The notes under the pieces: generated by a model
The model's database searches: none
Told to the model about the DNA's origin: nothing
Seen by the model: the letters and a program-made list of their open reading frames with translations, nothing else
NCBI GenBank assembly: GCA_007135385.1
Contig: SLIY01000276.1
Coordinates: forward strand, 1-14,811
From: Leptolyngbyaceae cyanobacterium CSSed165cm_216
Lineage (GTDB): Bacteria > Cyanobacteriota > Cyanobacteriia > Phormidesmidales > Phormidesmidaceae
Length of the DNA stretch: 14,811 nucleotides
Direction of reading: 5' to 3'
Translations under genes and position numbers: made by a program
Shown: positions 1 through 7,250 of the stretch, piece after piece
How positions within the stretch are numbered: position 1 is the stretch's first letter
How the letters are laid out: each line of letters starts with the position of its first letter

Positions 1-2
1 GT

Positions 3-122
3 GACCGAGAGTGGACGTGCCCGACCTGTGGGCAGCAGCATGTGCGCGACGTGACCGCGGCATGGACTATCCTGCAAGAGGCGGTTCGTCTGTTGCCGGG
101 GAACCCGGAATTAAGCCCCTAA
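3..122 (+). pseudogene. tnpB: TnpB C-terminal fragment (IS200/IS605 family), cut by window edge
   Basis: The frame is open from the window edge and stops at TAA 120-122; its 39 codons contain REWTCPTCGQQHVRDVTAA. This is the end of TnpB, the RNA-guided RuvC-like nuclease of IS200/IS605 elements. It shows the second CxxC half of the zinc ribbon and the R-D-x-x-A-A motif that carries the last RuvC Asp. Family C-termini usually read CPxCG followed by RDxNAA, so the match is clear even though the fragment is short. The start and the first two RuvC motifs lie outside the window, so intactness cannot be judged. It is followed directly by a structured element end. Confidence 0.85.
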
Positions 123-165
123 CCGGGGTAGAAGTCTCGCCCTTCCAGGGCGGGGTTCAGTTCAC
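96..165 (+). mobile_element. Right end of the IS200/IS605-type element (3' UTR / omega-RNA-like hairpins)
   Basis: Three fold-back segments overlap and follow the tnpB stop: CCGGG 96-100 with CCCGG 104-108, CCCC 116-119 with GGGG 125-128, and a strong stem 136-143 with 147-154 (CTCGCCCT / AGGGCGGG, including G-T pairs, 3-nt loop). In this family the 3' end of tnpB plus the right end is transcribed as the omega (guide) RNA, and the subterminal hairpin is recognised by the Y1 transposase TnpA. The element tip probably lies near TTCAC 161-165, but the exact boundary is inferred. No TnpA is visible. Confidence 0.6.
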
Positions 166-372
166 GCCAGCAATTCTGACTTTGACAGTAACGCTGTGGG
201 CCAACTCTCGTCCGTGGAGGGACATTTAGCTGCCTGACACCCCAGGGCCGAGTCGAGTCTTCTACCTTAGACAACCGGAGACTCTGTCACAAGATAGTCG
301 TTCCATCCCAAGGCAGAGGTGCTATCCTCCACTGTGAGTGTGAGTGAGTGAATGAGGAAGGAATTCAGAGCT
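166..372. other. Spacer upstream of glmM, no further gene seen
   Basis: About 200 bases separate the element end from glmM. I see no convincing ORF. A weak promoter-like TATCCT at 323-328 and the purine-rich AGGAAGG at 355-361 are the only signals; the latter is a good ribosome binding site for an ATG at 373. Confidence 0.4.
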
Positions 373-1842
373 ATGGTGAGTTCTCCAGTTAAGCCGACGG
401 TTGCTGTACCTGTAGATCAACCTCCTGTAGGTCGTTCTCAAGGATTTACTGAGGGGTTGGGGGCACTGTCTTTGCCCAAAACGCCACTCTTTGGCACGGA
501 TGGTATCCGGGGTCATGCCGGGGAGCTATTGACGGCCCCCCTAGCCATGGCTGTGGGCTATTGGGCTGGCCAGATACTGCGATCGCAGGGGCAGATCCAG
601 GGACCGGTGATTCTAGGGCAAGATTCCCGTAATTCTGGCCACATGCTGGCTACAGCCCTGTCCGCTGGCCTCACTTCTGCCGGTTTAGACGTGTGGCACA
701 TCGGGCTCTGTCCCACCCCGACGGTGGCCTATTTGGCTGAATCGTGTCAGGCCTCGGGGGGGATCATGATTTCGGCTAGCCACAACCCCCCTGAAGACAA
801 TGGCATCAAGTTCTTTGGCGGCGACGGCACTAAATTGAATAGCAACGTGCAGGCGGACATTGAAGCGGCTCTCCGAGGTCAGTCAGTGGTGACTGAGGCG
901 GCCCCCGCCACTACTTGGGGCCAGTGCTATTACCGCCCAGAGTTGGTCAACCGCTATATCAGCTTTTTGCACAAGCCTTTGCAGCCCGATCTAGATCTGC
1001 GAGGCATGAAAGTTGTGCTGGATATGGCCTGGGGCTCAGCCACTCGCTTAGCCGCCCAGGTATTTCAGGAAGCTGGGGCCGAGGTAATCACGCTCCACGA
1101 CCAACCGGATGGAGATTTAATTAACGTCAATTGTGGCTCCACCCATTTAACTCCCCTCAAGGCCGCTGTTAAGGCTCACCAGGCCCACCTGGGCTTTGCC
1201 TTTGATGGCGATGCAGACCGGGTGATGGCGGTTGATCCCGAGGGCCGGGTTGTCGATGGCGACTACATTTTATATTTTTGGGGCCAGCGGCTGCGGGAGC
1301 AGGGCCGTTTACCCGATAGCACCCTAGTATCCACCGTGATGGCCAACCTAGGCTTTGAGCGGGCTTGGCAAGCCCTGGGCGGCACCCTGGTGCGCACTCA
1401 AGTTGGAGACCAGCATGTCTATGCCGAAATGGTGAGCCGAGGTGCCAAGTTGGGGGGTGAGCAGTCTGGTCATATCCTCTGCCACCACTACAGTCTTACG
1501 GGGGATGGTATTCTCACGGCGCTGCACCTGGCCTCGTTGGTGCAAACTACAGGGGGATCCCTGGCGACGTTGATGAACCAAAGTTTTCAGACCTATCCCC
1601 AGCTGTTGCAGAACGTACGGGTGGTCGATCGCGATCGCAGACTGCACTGGCAAGATTGCGACCCCGTTGTGCAAGCGATTCAGACCGCAGAGCAAGCCAT
1701 GGGTAGCGAAGGCCGAGTGTTGGTGCGACCCTCTGGGACTGAGCCCGTGATTCGGGTGATGGTGGAGGCGGTGCAGCAGGATCTCGTCACCCACTGGATG
1801 CAGCATATTGTCGGGTCTGTATCGCGTCATTTAGCGGTTTGA
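373..1842 (+). CDS. glmM: Phosphoglucosamine mutase GlmM
   Basis: This enzyme converts glucosamine-6-phosphate to glucosamine-1-phosphate in the cytosol, the step before UDP-GlcNAc in peptidoglycan and lipid A synthesis. All four landmarks of the alpha-D-phosphohexomutase family are present. They are the phosphoserine loop ISASHNP (catalytic Ser136), the Mg-binding DGDADR loop (278-283), the sugar loop GEQSGH (362-367) and the phosphate-binding RPSGTEP (452-458). The FGTDGIRG motif near the N-terminus is also typical. I chose ATG 373 (489 residues) over the in-frame ATG 352: AGGAAGG lies 11 bases upstream of it, and as I recall cyanobacterial GlmM proteins often start MVSS. It is the only + strand gene before a convergent CDF gene and appears monocistronic. 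Confidence 0.95.
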   Translation: MVSSPVKPTVAVPVDQPPVGRSQGFTEGLGALSLPKTPLFGTDGIRGHAGELLTAPLAMAVGYWAGQILRSQGQIQGPVILGQDSRNSGHMLATALSAGLTSAGLDVWHIGLCPTPTVAYLAESCQASGGIMISASHNPPEDNGIKFFGGDGTKLNSNVQADIEAALRGQSVVTEAAPATTWGQCYYRPELVNRYISFLHKPLQPDLDLRGMKVVLDMAWGSATRLAAQVFQEAGAEVITLHDQPDGDLINVNCGSTHLTPLKAAVKAHQAHLGFAFDGDADRVMAVDPEGRVVDGDYILYFWGQRLREQGRLPDSTLVSTVMANLGFERAWQALGGTLVRTQVGDQHVYAEMVSRGAKLGGEQSGHILCHHYSLTGDGILTALHLASLVQTTGGSLATLMNQSFQTYPQLLQNVRVVDRDRRLHWQDCDPVVQAIQTAEQAMGSEGRVLVRPSGTEPVIRVMVEAVQQDLVTHWMQHIVGSVSRHLAV

Positions 1843-1848
1843 GCAGAG

Positions 1849-1894
1849 ATCCGGTTTGCGGTTTGCACCTGATACTGCAAACCGCAAACCGGAT
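1849..1894. terminator. Perfect 19-bp hairpin between convergent genes
   Basis: ATCCGGTTTGCGGTTTGCA (1849-1867) is exactly inverted at 1876-1894, with an 8-base loop. It starts 7 bases after the glmM stop and ends 45 bases before the CDF stop on the other strand. No T-run follows on either side, so it is either a bidirectional factor-assisted terminator / RNA 3' end or a dispersed palindrome. Each arm also holds a short direct repeat (CGGTTTG twice). Confidence 0.6.
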
Positions 1895-1939
1895 ACCGTC
1901 AACCCTTAGCAATGGTGATCATATTTCTGCTAGCCGGTC

Positions 1940-2845
1940 CTAGTAGGTAATGTCGTCTTCTGTATATTCCCTAGGCTCAATGTGGATGGTGATGCGAGCT
2001 GGGCCGTAGAGTTCTTCCAGGCGATCTTCTACCGCTTCTGTAATTCTATGGGCAGCTTCTACGGTCGTGGGCTTAACCACTAGGTGCATGTCGATAAACA
2101 CTTGTCGTCCTAGCAAGCCCCGAGAGGCAATACTGTGGCAATTGATTACCCCTGGAACCTGCATGACTTGCTGATGGATGGCTTCAGGGGCGATCGCCAT
2201 TTCATCCACCAGCCAGGGCAAGTTTTCTCGCAACACTTCCCAACCACTCTTGAATACCAGTATGGCCACCGGAAACGCAAGGGCCACATCCAGCCATTGC
2301 AGCCCCTGCCAGATGCCAATTAACCCACCCAGCACTACAATGGTGGTCCAAATATCGCTCATGGTGTGGCGGGCATCGGCTAGCAGGAATTTGTTGCCTA
2401 GGGCCAGGCCTACCCGCCGTTCATAGAATGCGACAAAAATATTGATGCCTAGCACAACCAGCATGATCCATAGGGCTGTGGGACCAATCATGACGTCACT
2501 AGTACTGGTCAAAATGCGTTCTACGGCACTCTGCAGAATTTCAAAACAGGCGATGCCTAAAAAGGCAGCTACTCCCAGAGCGCCAATCGCTTCATACTTT
2601 TGGTGACCATAGGGATGATCCCGGTCGGGGTGCGGATTGGCCAGACGATTGGTGGCCAGCCCCAGGACATTGTTAGCTGCATCCGTAACACTATGGAGCG
2701 CATCGGCCATCAGACTCAGGGAACCGGTCAGCCAGCCCACGGTCACCTTCAGCCCCACAGTCACGATATTCAACCCTAGTGTAATTAGCAGTACCCGTTG
2801 CACAATGCCGCGGTGGTCAGTGGTTGCCGGGTGGGGATGGTTCAT
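1940..2845 (-). CDS. Cation diffusion facilitator (CDF) family metal efflux transporter
   Basis: An inner-membrane antiporter of the CDF family that exports divalent metal (Zn2+, Fe2+, Co2+ or Mn2+) in exchange for protons. The metal site is visible as two HxxxD pairs: H51/D55 in TM2 (ALHSVTDAANN) and H160/D164 in TM5 (DARHTMSD), the arrangement usual in Zn2+-type members. The PYGHQKYEAIG segment (78-88) is also a family mark. About six membrane helices fill residues 15-220, followed by a cytosolic ferredoxin-like domain of about 80 residues ending in an acidic tail. The frame can be opened to a TTG at 2896, but ATG 2845 gives the usual 301 residues. No clear Shine-Dalgarno is present. A MITE sits 60 bases upstream. 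Substrate cannot be fixed from sequence alone. Confidence 0.88.
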   Translation of the reverse strand: MNHPHPATTDHRGIVQRVLLITLGLNIVTVGLKVTVGWLTGSLSLMADALHSVTDAANNVLGLATNRLANPHPDRDHPYGHQKYEAIGALGVAAFLGIACFEILQSAVERILTSTSDVMIGPTALWIMLVVLGINIFVAFYERRVGLALGNKFLLADARHTMSDIWTTIVVLGGLIGIWQGLQWLDVALAFPVAILVFKSGWEVLRENLPWLVDEMAIAPEAIHQQVMQVPGVINCHSIASRGLLGRQVFIDMHLVVKPTTVEAAHRITEAVEDRLEELYGPARITIHIEPREYTEDDITY

Positions 2846-2905
2846 AGGGGGAATTTCAGCACATTCACTGACAAGACATAGTCTGCGGCGGCTCAACCCA
2901 CGTCA

Positions 2906-3049
2906 GAGGTTGTTTGAAAAGCGAGAGACCGTCTCAGGCCATACCGCTCAGGCTACACCTATGGAGTCGGCCCATGGCCTCTAACTTCAGCGGGTTTACG
3001 GTCTGTTGGCAGCAAACTATACCTGGGATGACCTTTTTCAAACAACCTC
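2906..3049. mobile_element. 144-bp MITE with 15-bp TIRs and TCA target duplication
   Basis: GAGGTTGTTTGAAAA (2906-2920) is perfectly inverted at 3035-3049, and the element is flanked on both sides by TCA (2903-2905 and 3050-3052). The interior has no ORF. The GAGGTTGTTTGAAAA type of tip and a TNA 3-bp duplication fit IS5-family (IS1031-like) elements, so this is best read as a non-autonomous MITE mobilised by such a transposase. Family assignment rests on memory of IS5-type tips; the TIR and TSD are seen directly. It lies in the probable promoter region of the CDF gene. Confidence 0.8.
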
Positions 3050-3080
3050 TCAGTTTGGTATCAGCCTCACCGCCTTAAAT

Positions 3081-3114
3081 ACTATCAAAGCCTCATAACT
3101 ATCAAAGCCTCGTA
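3081..3114. repeat. 17-bp tandem duplication (two copies, one mismatch)
   Basis: ACTATCAAAGCCTCATA (3081-3097) is followed immediately by the same sequence with G for A near the end (3098-3114). Non-coding and probably a replication-slippage product or paired binding site. Confidence 0.85.
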
Positions 3115-3265
3115 TCGACCCCGATGATGCGTTTGGATCGTCGGAGTCAATAGATTAGAGCCCCTGGGACTGTTTCAGCCTGTACCCACCGCAAAACTAC
3201 TGATTGCCTAGGAACATTTCTTTACTTTCAGGGTCCAAATTCCAAATACTTAAGCACAAGCCCTC

Positions 3266-3299
3266 ATCTGGTCACCAACTGTATCTGGTCACCAACTGT
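3266..3299. repeat. Perfect 17-bp tandem duplication
   Basis: ATCTGGTCACCAACTGT occurs twice head to tail (3266-3282, 3283-3299). Each copy contains the near-palindrome TGGTCACCA, so two regulator sites on a 17-bp spacing are conceivable. It lies about 170 bases upstream of the PEP-CTERM start. Confidence 0.85.
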
Positions 3300-3466
3300 A
3301 ACGATGGGTATCTAAATTTATCCAAGCGTATTTAAGGATTATGTAAATCCCTGGATCTCCTTCCTCTCAATGGCTCGCAACTTCGTTACGGTGTTAAGGT
3401 CGAATAGTAGCGACCCCCATACCCCCTTTTGTGGGCAGGATACCCGACCCCCTATCGAGACACACC

Positions 3467-4333
3467 ATGCAACGTTGGTTAAAAACAAGCATGACGGCCC
3501 TAGGGGCCGCAGTGGCTATGGGTGGTCTGCCGATCGCAGTTGCCGCTAGTCATTCTCCAGGGACGACGTCTTCTTTACCAGACTTGATTGAACTACAAAG
3601 CGGTAACTCCACTTACCGAACTGATATCCTGCGGTTCAGTGAACGCCAGGGCTGGTGGGTTGATGGGGGTGATAGCCTGTTTAGCGACCTTTACTTTCTT
3701 AACTTTGGCAATGACTTAGCCCAGCGAGAACTACGGCTAGAAGATTTCGAGTTTCTGTCGTTTAGCCAACCGTCAGCCGATCGCTTTACCGCAGATTTCT
3801 TTTTGCTGGGGGCTAATCTCAATTTTTCATTGACCTCTTCGCTGCAGGGGTTTGAGTCAGGTAGTTTCAGGGCGGTGCGCCAAGAAACCGTCACCTTATT
3901 GAATAGCAGCAGTGATCCCATAGATATCACCCTGTTCAAATACCTGGATTTAGACCTGGGGGGGAAGTTTGACAACGACAGCGTTCTTTTTGCCGACAAT
4001 GTTTTGACTCAATTCGATCCGTCAGGGGCGATCGCCACCCTGAGTGTCGATCAGACGCCCACTGCCGTAGCCATGGATGAGTATCCAATCCTGCTGCAAA
4101 AGTTTTACAACCGGAACCGCACTAACTTAAGCCCCGGCAACGACAGTCTGAGTAACACCGACGTGTCTGTGGCCTTGCAATTCGACCGTTCCCTGGTCCC
4201 AGGCGAGTCGATTAGCTTCAATTTCGTTAAACAAATTAGCCGTCGTTCGGAGTCAAAATCCGTACCTGAACCCACAGCGTTCCTAGCCTTTGGGGTCGTA
4301 GTTGCTGGCCTCATGCTGATGCGACGTTCCTAG
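3467..4333 (+). CDS. PEP-CTERM sorting-signal protein, exported
   Basis: A 288-residue exported protein of unknown function. The N-terminus is a signal peptide (MQRWLKTS followed by an Ala/Gly/Leu-rich core, likely cut near AVAA|SHS at residues 27-28). The C-terminus is a PEP-CTERM sorting signal: the VPEP motif, a hydrophobic helix and the RRS tail, last 24 residues. In bacteria with such tails an exosortase removes the helix and anchors or releases the protein at the cell surface, usually together with exopolysaccharide. The central 230 residues are beta-rich and polar with no motif I recognise. ATG 3467 is chosen over an upstream in-frame GTG (3431) because it opens directly into the signal peptide. 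The exosortase gene is not in this window. Confidence 0.85.
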   Translation: MQRWLKTSMTALGAAVAMGGLPIAVAASHSPGTTSSLPDLIELQSGNSTYRTDILRFSERQGWWVDGGDSLFSDLYFLNFGNDLAQRELRLEDFEFLSFSQPSADRFTADFFLLGANLNFSLTSSLQGFESGSFRAVRQETVTLLNSSSDPIDITLFKYLDLDLGGKFDNDSVLFADNVLTQFDPSGAIATLSVDQTPTAVAMDEYPILLQKFYNRNRTNLSPGNDSLSNTDVSVALQFDRSLVPGESISFNFVKQISRRSESKSVPEPTAFLAFGVVVAGLMLMRRS

Positions 4334-4386
4334 GGCCATCCACCTAAGGGACACCTTAACTCAGCAGTGAACCCCAACACAGAACA

Positions 4387-4441
4387 GCAGCGTCATCTGC
4401 CACTGACTATGCTCAATAGATCAGACCAGATATGACGCTGC
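4387..4441. terminator. 10-bp inverted repeat between convergent genes
   Basis: GCAGCGTCAT (4387-4396) is inverted at 4432-4441 with a 35-base loop, between the PEP-CTERM stop (4333) and the rpmB stop (4497). No T-tract follows it. It may end transcription from one or both sides; support is structural only. Confidence 0.35.
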
Positions 4442-4496
4442 CACCTTGAGATCAGGCCCATAGGGGCTTAAAGTCTAGGACTTAGCCTTTATTGAC

Positions 4497-4733
4497 TTAG
4501 CACTTATTGAGATTGATGCCAGCTTCCTTGGCCATGGCTTCAAGTCCCTTAGATTGCAGGGTTTTAAGGGCCTTAGTGGAAATGCGTAGTTTGACCCAGC
4601 GGTTGCCCTGGGGCCACCAAATGCGCTTATCTTGCAAATTGGCCTCTTGCAAACGCTTGGTGCGACGGTGGGAGTGGGAAATGGCAAAGGCATTGTTAGC
4701 CTTTTTTCCAGTCAGCTGACACTTACGACCCAT
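4497..4733 (-). CDS. rpmB: 50S ribosomal protein L28
   Basis: A 78-residue basic protein of the large ribosomal subunit. The N-terminus MGRKCQLTGKKANNAF, the middle NLQDKRIWWPQG and the C-terminal KALKTLQSKGLEAMAKEAG are characteristic of bacterial L28, and the length is normal. ATG 4733 is preceded by GGAG at a spacing of 7 bases, which excludes the longer in-frame opening upstream at 4769. Monocistronic here, divergent from the TVP38 gene with a 259-base spacer. Confidence 0.96.
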   Translation of the reverse strand: MGRKCQLTGKKANNAFAISHSHRRTKRLQEANLQDKRIWWPQGNRWVKLRISTKALKTLQSKGLEAMAKEAGINLNKC

Positions 4734-4779
4734 GGGTATTCTCCGACAATAATCAAACGGCACAATCACACAGTCTACA

Positions 4780-4785
4780 ACTATA
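4780..4785 (-). promoter_or_regulatory. Possible -10 element of rpmB
   Basis: On the minus strand TATAGT lies about 47 bases before the rpmB start, giving a leader of about 40 bases that includes the GGAG ribosome site. The -35 region is not convincing, so this is only a candidate. Confidence 0.3.
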
Positions 4786-4992
4786 GCAGATAAATATCCG
4801 GCCTGTAGCCCCGGCCCTCATGGGTTGTAGGGCTTTAGACTTGGGATATCCAGGGTCACCAACCCAGTCTCAGCCAACTCTCAGCCAAACCTGAGGTGTG
4901 GACCAGACAATATCGTAGCAATCAGGGCATAACCAAAAGAGATATGTTCTAATCGCGATCGCTCACCCTGCTACGGCCCAAAGGACTTTATC

Positions 4993-5769
4993 ATGAAGCC
5001 ACATTATCGCTATTTACCCCAACGGTTGAAACCCATGACCTGGTTGAGTTTAGGTAGTCTGTCTTGGGCGATCGCCGCCGCCCCGGTCCTGGCCCAAGGT
5101 GCTGACATGGCTACCAGTGGCTCTAACCCCCAAGCCTGGCTGCTCAGCGCCCTAGAGTGGATTGACAGCCTAGGCATAGTGGGAGGGCTGGCCTTTATGG
5201 CCGTTTACATCGTCGCCACCGTGGCATTTTTACCTGGGTCAATTTTGACCCTGGGGGCTGGGGTCGTGTTTGGGGTAGCCTTGGGCTCAGCCTACGTTTT
5301 TGTGGGGGCTACTGCGGGGGCGATCGCGGCGTTTCTAGTTGGGCGCTATCTGGCCCGGGGTTGGGTCAACCAAAAAATTGAGGGGAATCCAAACTTTAGC
5401 GCCATCGATAACGCGGTGGCCGATGAAGGGCTCAAAATTGTGCTGCTGACCCGGCTCTCTCCGGTATTTCCCTTTAATCTGCTGAACTACGCCTTTGGGA
5501 TTACCGGCGTGTCCCTCAAAGATTATGCCCTGGGGTCAGTGGGTATGATTCCTGGCACCATCATGTATGTGTACATTGGTTCCTTGGCGGGCGATCTAGC
5601 CCGCCTCGGGGCAGCCGGAACGCAGACGGCCAACCCCCTGGTGCAGTGGACCATTCGGATCGTCGGGTTGGTGGCCACGGTAGCGGTGACCGTATATGTG
5701 ACCCGATTGGCTCGGCAGGCGTTGGCGAAGCAGGTGGGAGAAGGGGAGATGGGGGAGGTGAAGAGGTGA
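4993..5769 (+). CDS. TVP38/TMEM64 family (VTT domain) membrane protein
   Basis: A 258-residue integral membrane protein of the DedA/TVP38 superfamily, whose members move or scramble lipids or act in membrane homeostasis; the precise role in cyanobacteria is unsettled. It begins with a signal-like segment (residues 15-35, ending PVLAQG). Then come a helix around 58-85 and the re-entrant loop region rich in Gly (LGAGVVFGVALGSAYVFVGATAG). Next is the hallmark LTRLSPVFPFNLLNYAFGIT at about 153-172, and the last hydrophobic helix is at about 216-236. The C-terminal tail is short and charged. The start follows AAAGGA at good spacing. It stands alone on + and is convergent with a glycosyltransferase gene. 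Confidence 0.88.
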   Translation: MKPHYRYLPQRLKPMTWLSLGSLSWAIAAAPVLAQGADMATSGSNPQAWLLSALEWIDSLGIVGGLAFMAVYIVATVAFLPGSILTLGAGVVFGVALGSAYVFVGATAGAIAAFLVGRYLARGWVNQKIEGNPNFSAIDNAVADEGLKIVLLTRLSPVFPFNLLNYAFGITGVSLKDYALGSVGMIPGTIMYVYIGSLAGDLARLGAAGTQTANPLVQWTIRIVGLVATVAVTVYVTRLARQALAKQVGEGEMGEVKR

Positions 5770-5825
5770 AGGAAGTTTTGAATGTTTAATGTTGAGTTTT
5801 GAATTAGTGTATGAGCGAGAGAACG

Positions 5826-5862
5826 CAAAACTCATAACTCAGCCCTCAAAACTCATAACTCA
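5826..5862. repeat. Two 16-bp direct repeats in a convergent spacer
   Basis: CAAAACTCATAACTCA at 5826-5841 and 5847-5862 (21-base period). Similar AACTC/AAAACTC low-complexity strings are common between cyanobacterial genes. A related inverted string, TTGAGTTTTGAATT, lies at 5792-5805. No T-run terminator is seen. Confidence 0.6.
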
Positions 5863-5866
5863 ACTC

Positions 5867-6577
5867 CTACCCCTTGGCTTTGAATGGGTTTCGCCAATGG
5901 CGATACCAGCGGGCCAGGCGTTGGGGAGAAACGCCTCCGTAGTAACCGAGAATCATCAGCTGGTTCAGGAGGGTGGTATAGATGACACCATGGGTTTGCC
6001 AGCGACGGTTAGAGGTGATGACATGTCCAGGCGCGATGGCGATTCTGCCCTGCTGTCGGAGGCGTCGAATCAACACAAAGTCTTCCATAATGGGCATATC
6101 AGGAAATCCGCCCAGCTCATGAAACCTTGCTGCCGTTAGAAAAATACCCTGATCCCCATAGGGCATCTGTAACCAGCGGCTTCTGAGTCTGACCCCCCAT
6201 TCCACCCACCGCAACCCCCACCCTGGACCAGCGATCGTCAGGTCAAAGGCACCGGCCACTACTCCAGGCTGGGCTAAGGTTTGGCGGATGAGTTGGTCAA
6301 CTTGGGGGGGTAGTTGGGTATCCCCATGGAGAAATAGCAACATCTGGCCTGTGGCGATCTGGGCACCGGTATTCATTTGCTGGGCTCGCCCTGGGGCTGT
6401 AGTGATCACCTGGGCTTGGTGCGATCGGGCGATATCGACAGTACTGTCTGTGCTGCCCCCATCGACCACAATTATCTCTAGGGGGTGGGCGGAACTGAGG
6501 GTATCCAGGGTCTGACCTAGGTGGTTGGCCTCGTTCAGGGTAGGAATAATCACAGATAGGGTAGCATTCCCTGCCAT
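5867..6577 (-). CDS. TIGR04283-type family 2 glycosyltransferase (arsenosugar-associated)
   Basis: A 236-residue GT-A fold glycosyltransferase. From ATG 6577 the order is LSVIIPTLNEA (7-17), VVDGGSTDST (37-46), an HGDT metal/nucleotide motif (84-87), then MEDFVLIRRLRQQGRI in the acceptor half. This is the pattern of the TIGR04283 family, named for its co-occurrence with arsenosugar synthesis genes; the substrate has not been shown for this protein. The frame can also start at TTG 6616, which would overlap the upstream gene by 31 bases. ATG leaves an 8-base gap and the conserved fold begins right after it, so I prefer ATG. It is last in a probable four-gene minus-strand operon. Confidence 0.85.
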   Translation of the reverse strand: MAGNATLSVIIPTLNEANHLGQTLDTLSSAHPLEIIVVDGGSTDSTVDIARSHQAQVITTAPGRAQQMNTGAQIATGQMLLFLHGDTQLPPQVDQLIRQTLAQPGVVAGAFDLTIAGPGWGLRWVEWGVRLRSRWLQMPYGDQGIFLTAARFHELGGFPDMPIMEDFVLIRRLRQQGRIAIAPGHVITSNRRWQTHGVIYTTLLNQLMILGYYGGVSPQRLARWYRHWRNPFKAKG

Positions 6578-6585
6578 GGCGGCGG

Positions 6586-7224
6586 CTAAACCAGAGCCTG
6601 GCGATGGGATTGCCAAAATGCTAGGTCCTCTGGGGTGTCGATGTCCGTTAGGGTGGGCAGATAGGCCATGGTTAACCCCAGGGTTTGGGCGATCGCGACG
6701 GTGTTAGCCAGGACGTCAGCCGTGCTCCAGGGAATGTCCTGAAAGAGTTGGGGATAGTACTGGCGCAGACCAATCAGATAGTAGCCGCCATCATTCGCTG
6801 GCCCTAGCACTAGGTCATGGCTGGCTAAGGCTTGAGCGGCCTGGGCCAAGATGGTCCGATCTAGCCAAGGGCAGTCAGTGCCGATCGCGATCGCCTGCTG
6901 ATGCCCTTGGTCAAAAGCCGATTGGCAGGCGGTCCCCATGCGATCGCCTAAATCTCCAGTCGGCTGCTGACAATAGGTCAAGTCATCCCCAAGCCAATGC
7001 ACCATCGGTGCAACTTCCTGACCGGCAAACCACACGATCACGTCTATGGCCTGGTCCTGGCCCCAAGCTCTGACTTGAGCCAGGGTCAACTCCGTCAGGT
7101 GCCGATACAGATCCACCGCCCCCTGGGGACCCAGAGCTGGGATCAGGCGAGTCTTTGCCCGTCCTGGTTCTGGGTAGCGGGCAAAGACCAGGAGGGCTGT
7201 GGTATCGGTGGGGGGGGCTGTCAT
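6586..7224 (-). CDS. TIGR04282 / DUF2064 glycosyltransferase-like protein (arsenosugar-associated)
   Basis: A 212-residue nucleotidyltransferase-like GT-A protein. The signature segments are ARYPEPGRAKTRL (15-27), GTDCPWL in the middle, the active-site-like GPANDGGYYLIGL, and TDIDTPEDL near the C-terminus. It belongs to the family that is nearly always next to a TIGR04283 protein, as here; sometimes the two are fused. The family is linked by genome context to arsenosugar synthesis, in which a radical SAM protein (ArsS) makes the 5'-deoxyadenosyl-arsenical; no arsS or arsM is in this window. It starts at ATG 7224, 26 bases after the preceding gene, and is probably co-transcribed. Confidence 0.87.
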   Translation of the reverse strand: MTAPPTDTTALLVFARYPEPGRAKTRLIPALGPQGAVDLYRHLTELTLAQVRAWGQDQAIDVIVWFAGQEVAPMVHWLGDDLTYCQQPTGDLGDRMGTACQSAFDQGHQQAIAIGTDCPWLDRTILAQAAQALASHDLVLGPANDGGYYLIGLRQYYPQLFQDIPWSTADVLANTVAIAQTLGLTMAYLPTLTDIDTPEDLAFWQSHRQALV

Positions 7225-7250
7225 CAGCTGCCGTCTACATTGACCAAACG

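Larger units (their letters stand above)
3053..3466. other. Long spacer between MITE and PEP-CTERM gene
   Basis: About 410 bases without a convincing gene. It contains the two 17-bp tandem duplications listed separately. The stretch is AT-richer than its surroundings around 3220-3350, consistent with a promoter region for the downstream gene, but I cannot name a single convincing -35/-10 pair. Confidence 0.4.

Noticed and set aside
11..229. 72-codon frame on + at the window start
   Set aside because: It overlaps the tnpB end in another frame and runs through the element hairpins. The tnpB frame has real motifs and this one has none.
1348..1830. 160-codon open frame on the minus strand inside glmM
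   Set aside because: It is antisense to a fully conserved GlmM frame, His/Arg-rich with no domain, and typical of the shadow frames of GC-rich genes.
2843..2896. Longer CDF protein from TTG 2896
   Set aside because: The extra 17 residues are not like CDF N-termini and have no ribosome site. ATG 2845 gives the normal length.
3081..3299. CRISPR-like array
   Set aside because: The repeats are only 17 bp, adjacent with no spacers, and the two pairs differ in sequence. They are tandem duplications.
5789..6139. 116-codon open frame on + opposite the TIGR04283 gene
   Set aside because: It lies over conserved codons of the glycosyltransferase on the other strand and begins in low-complexity repeats. 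No family resemblance.
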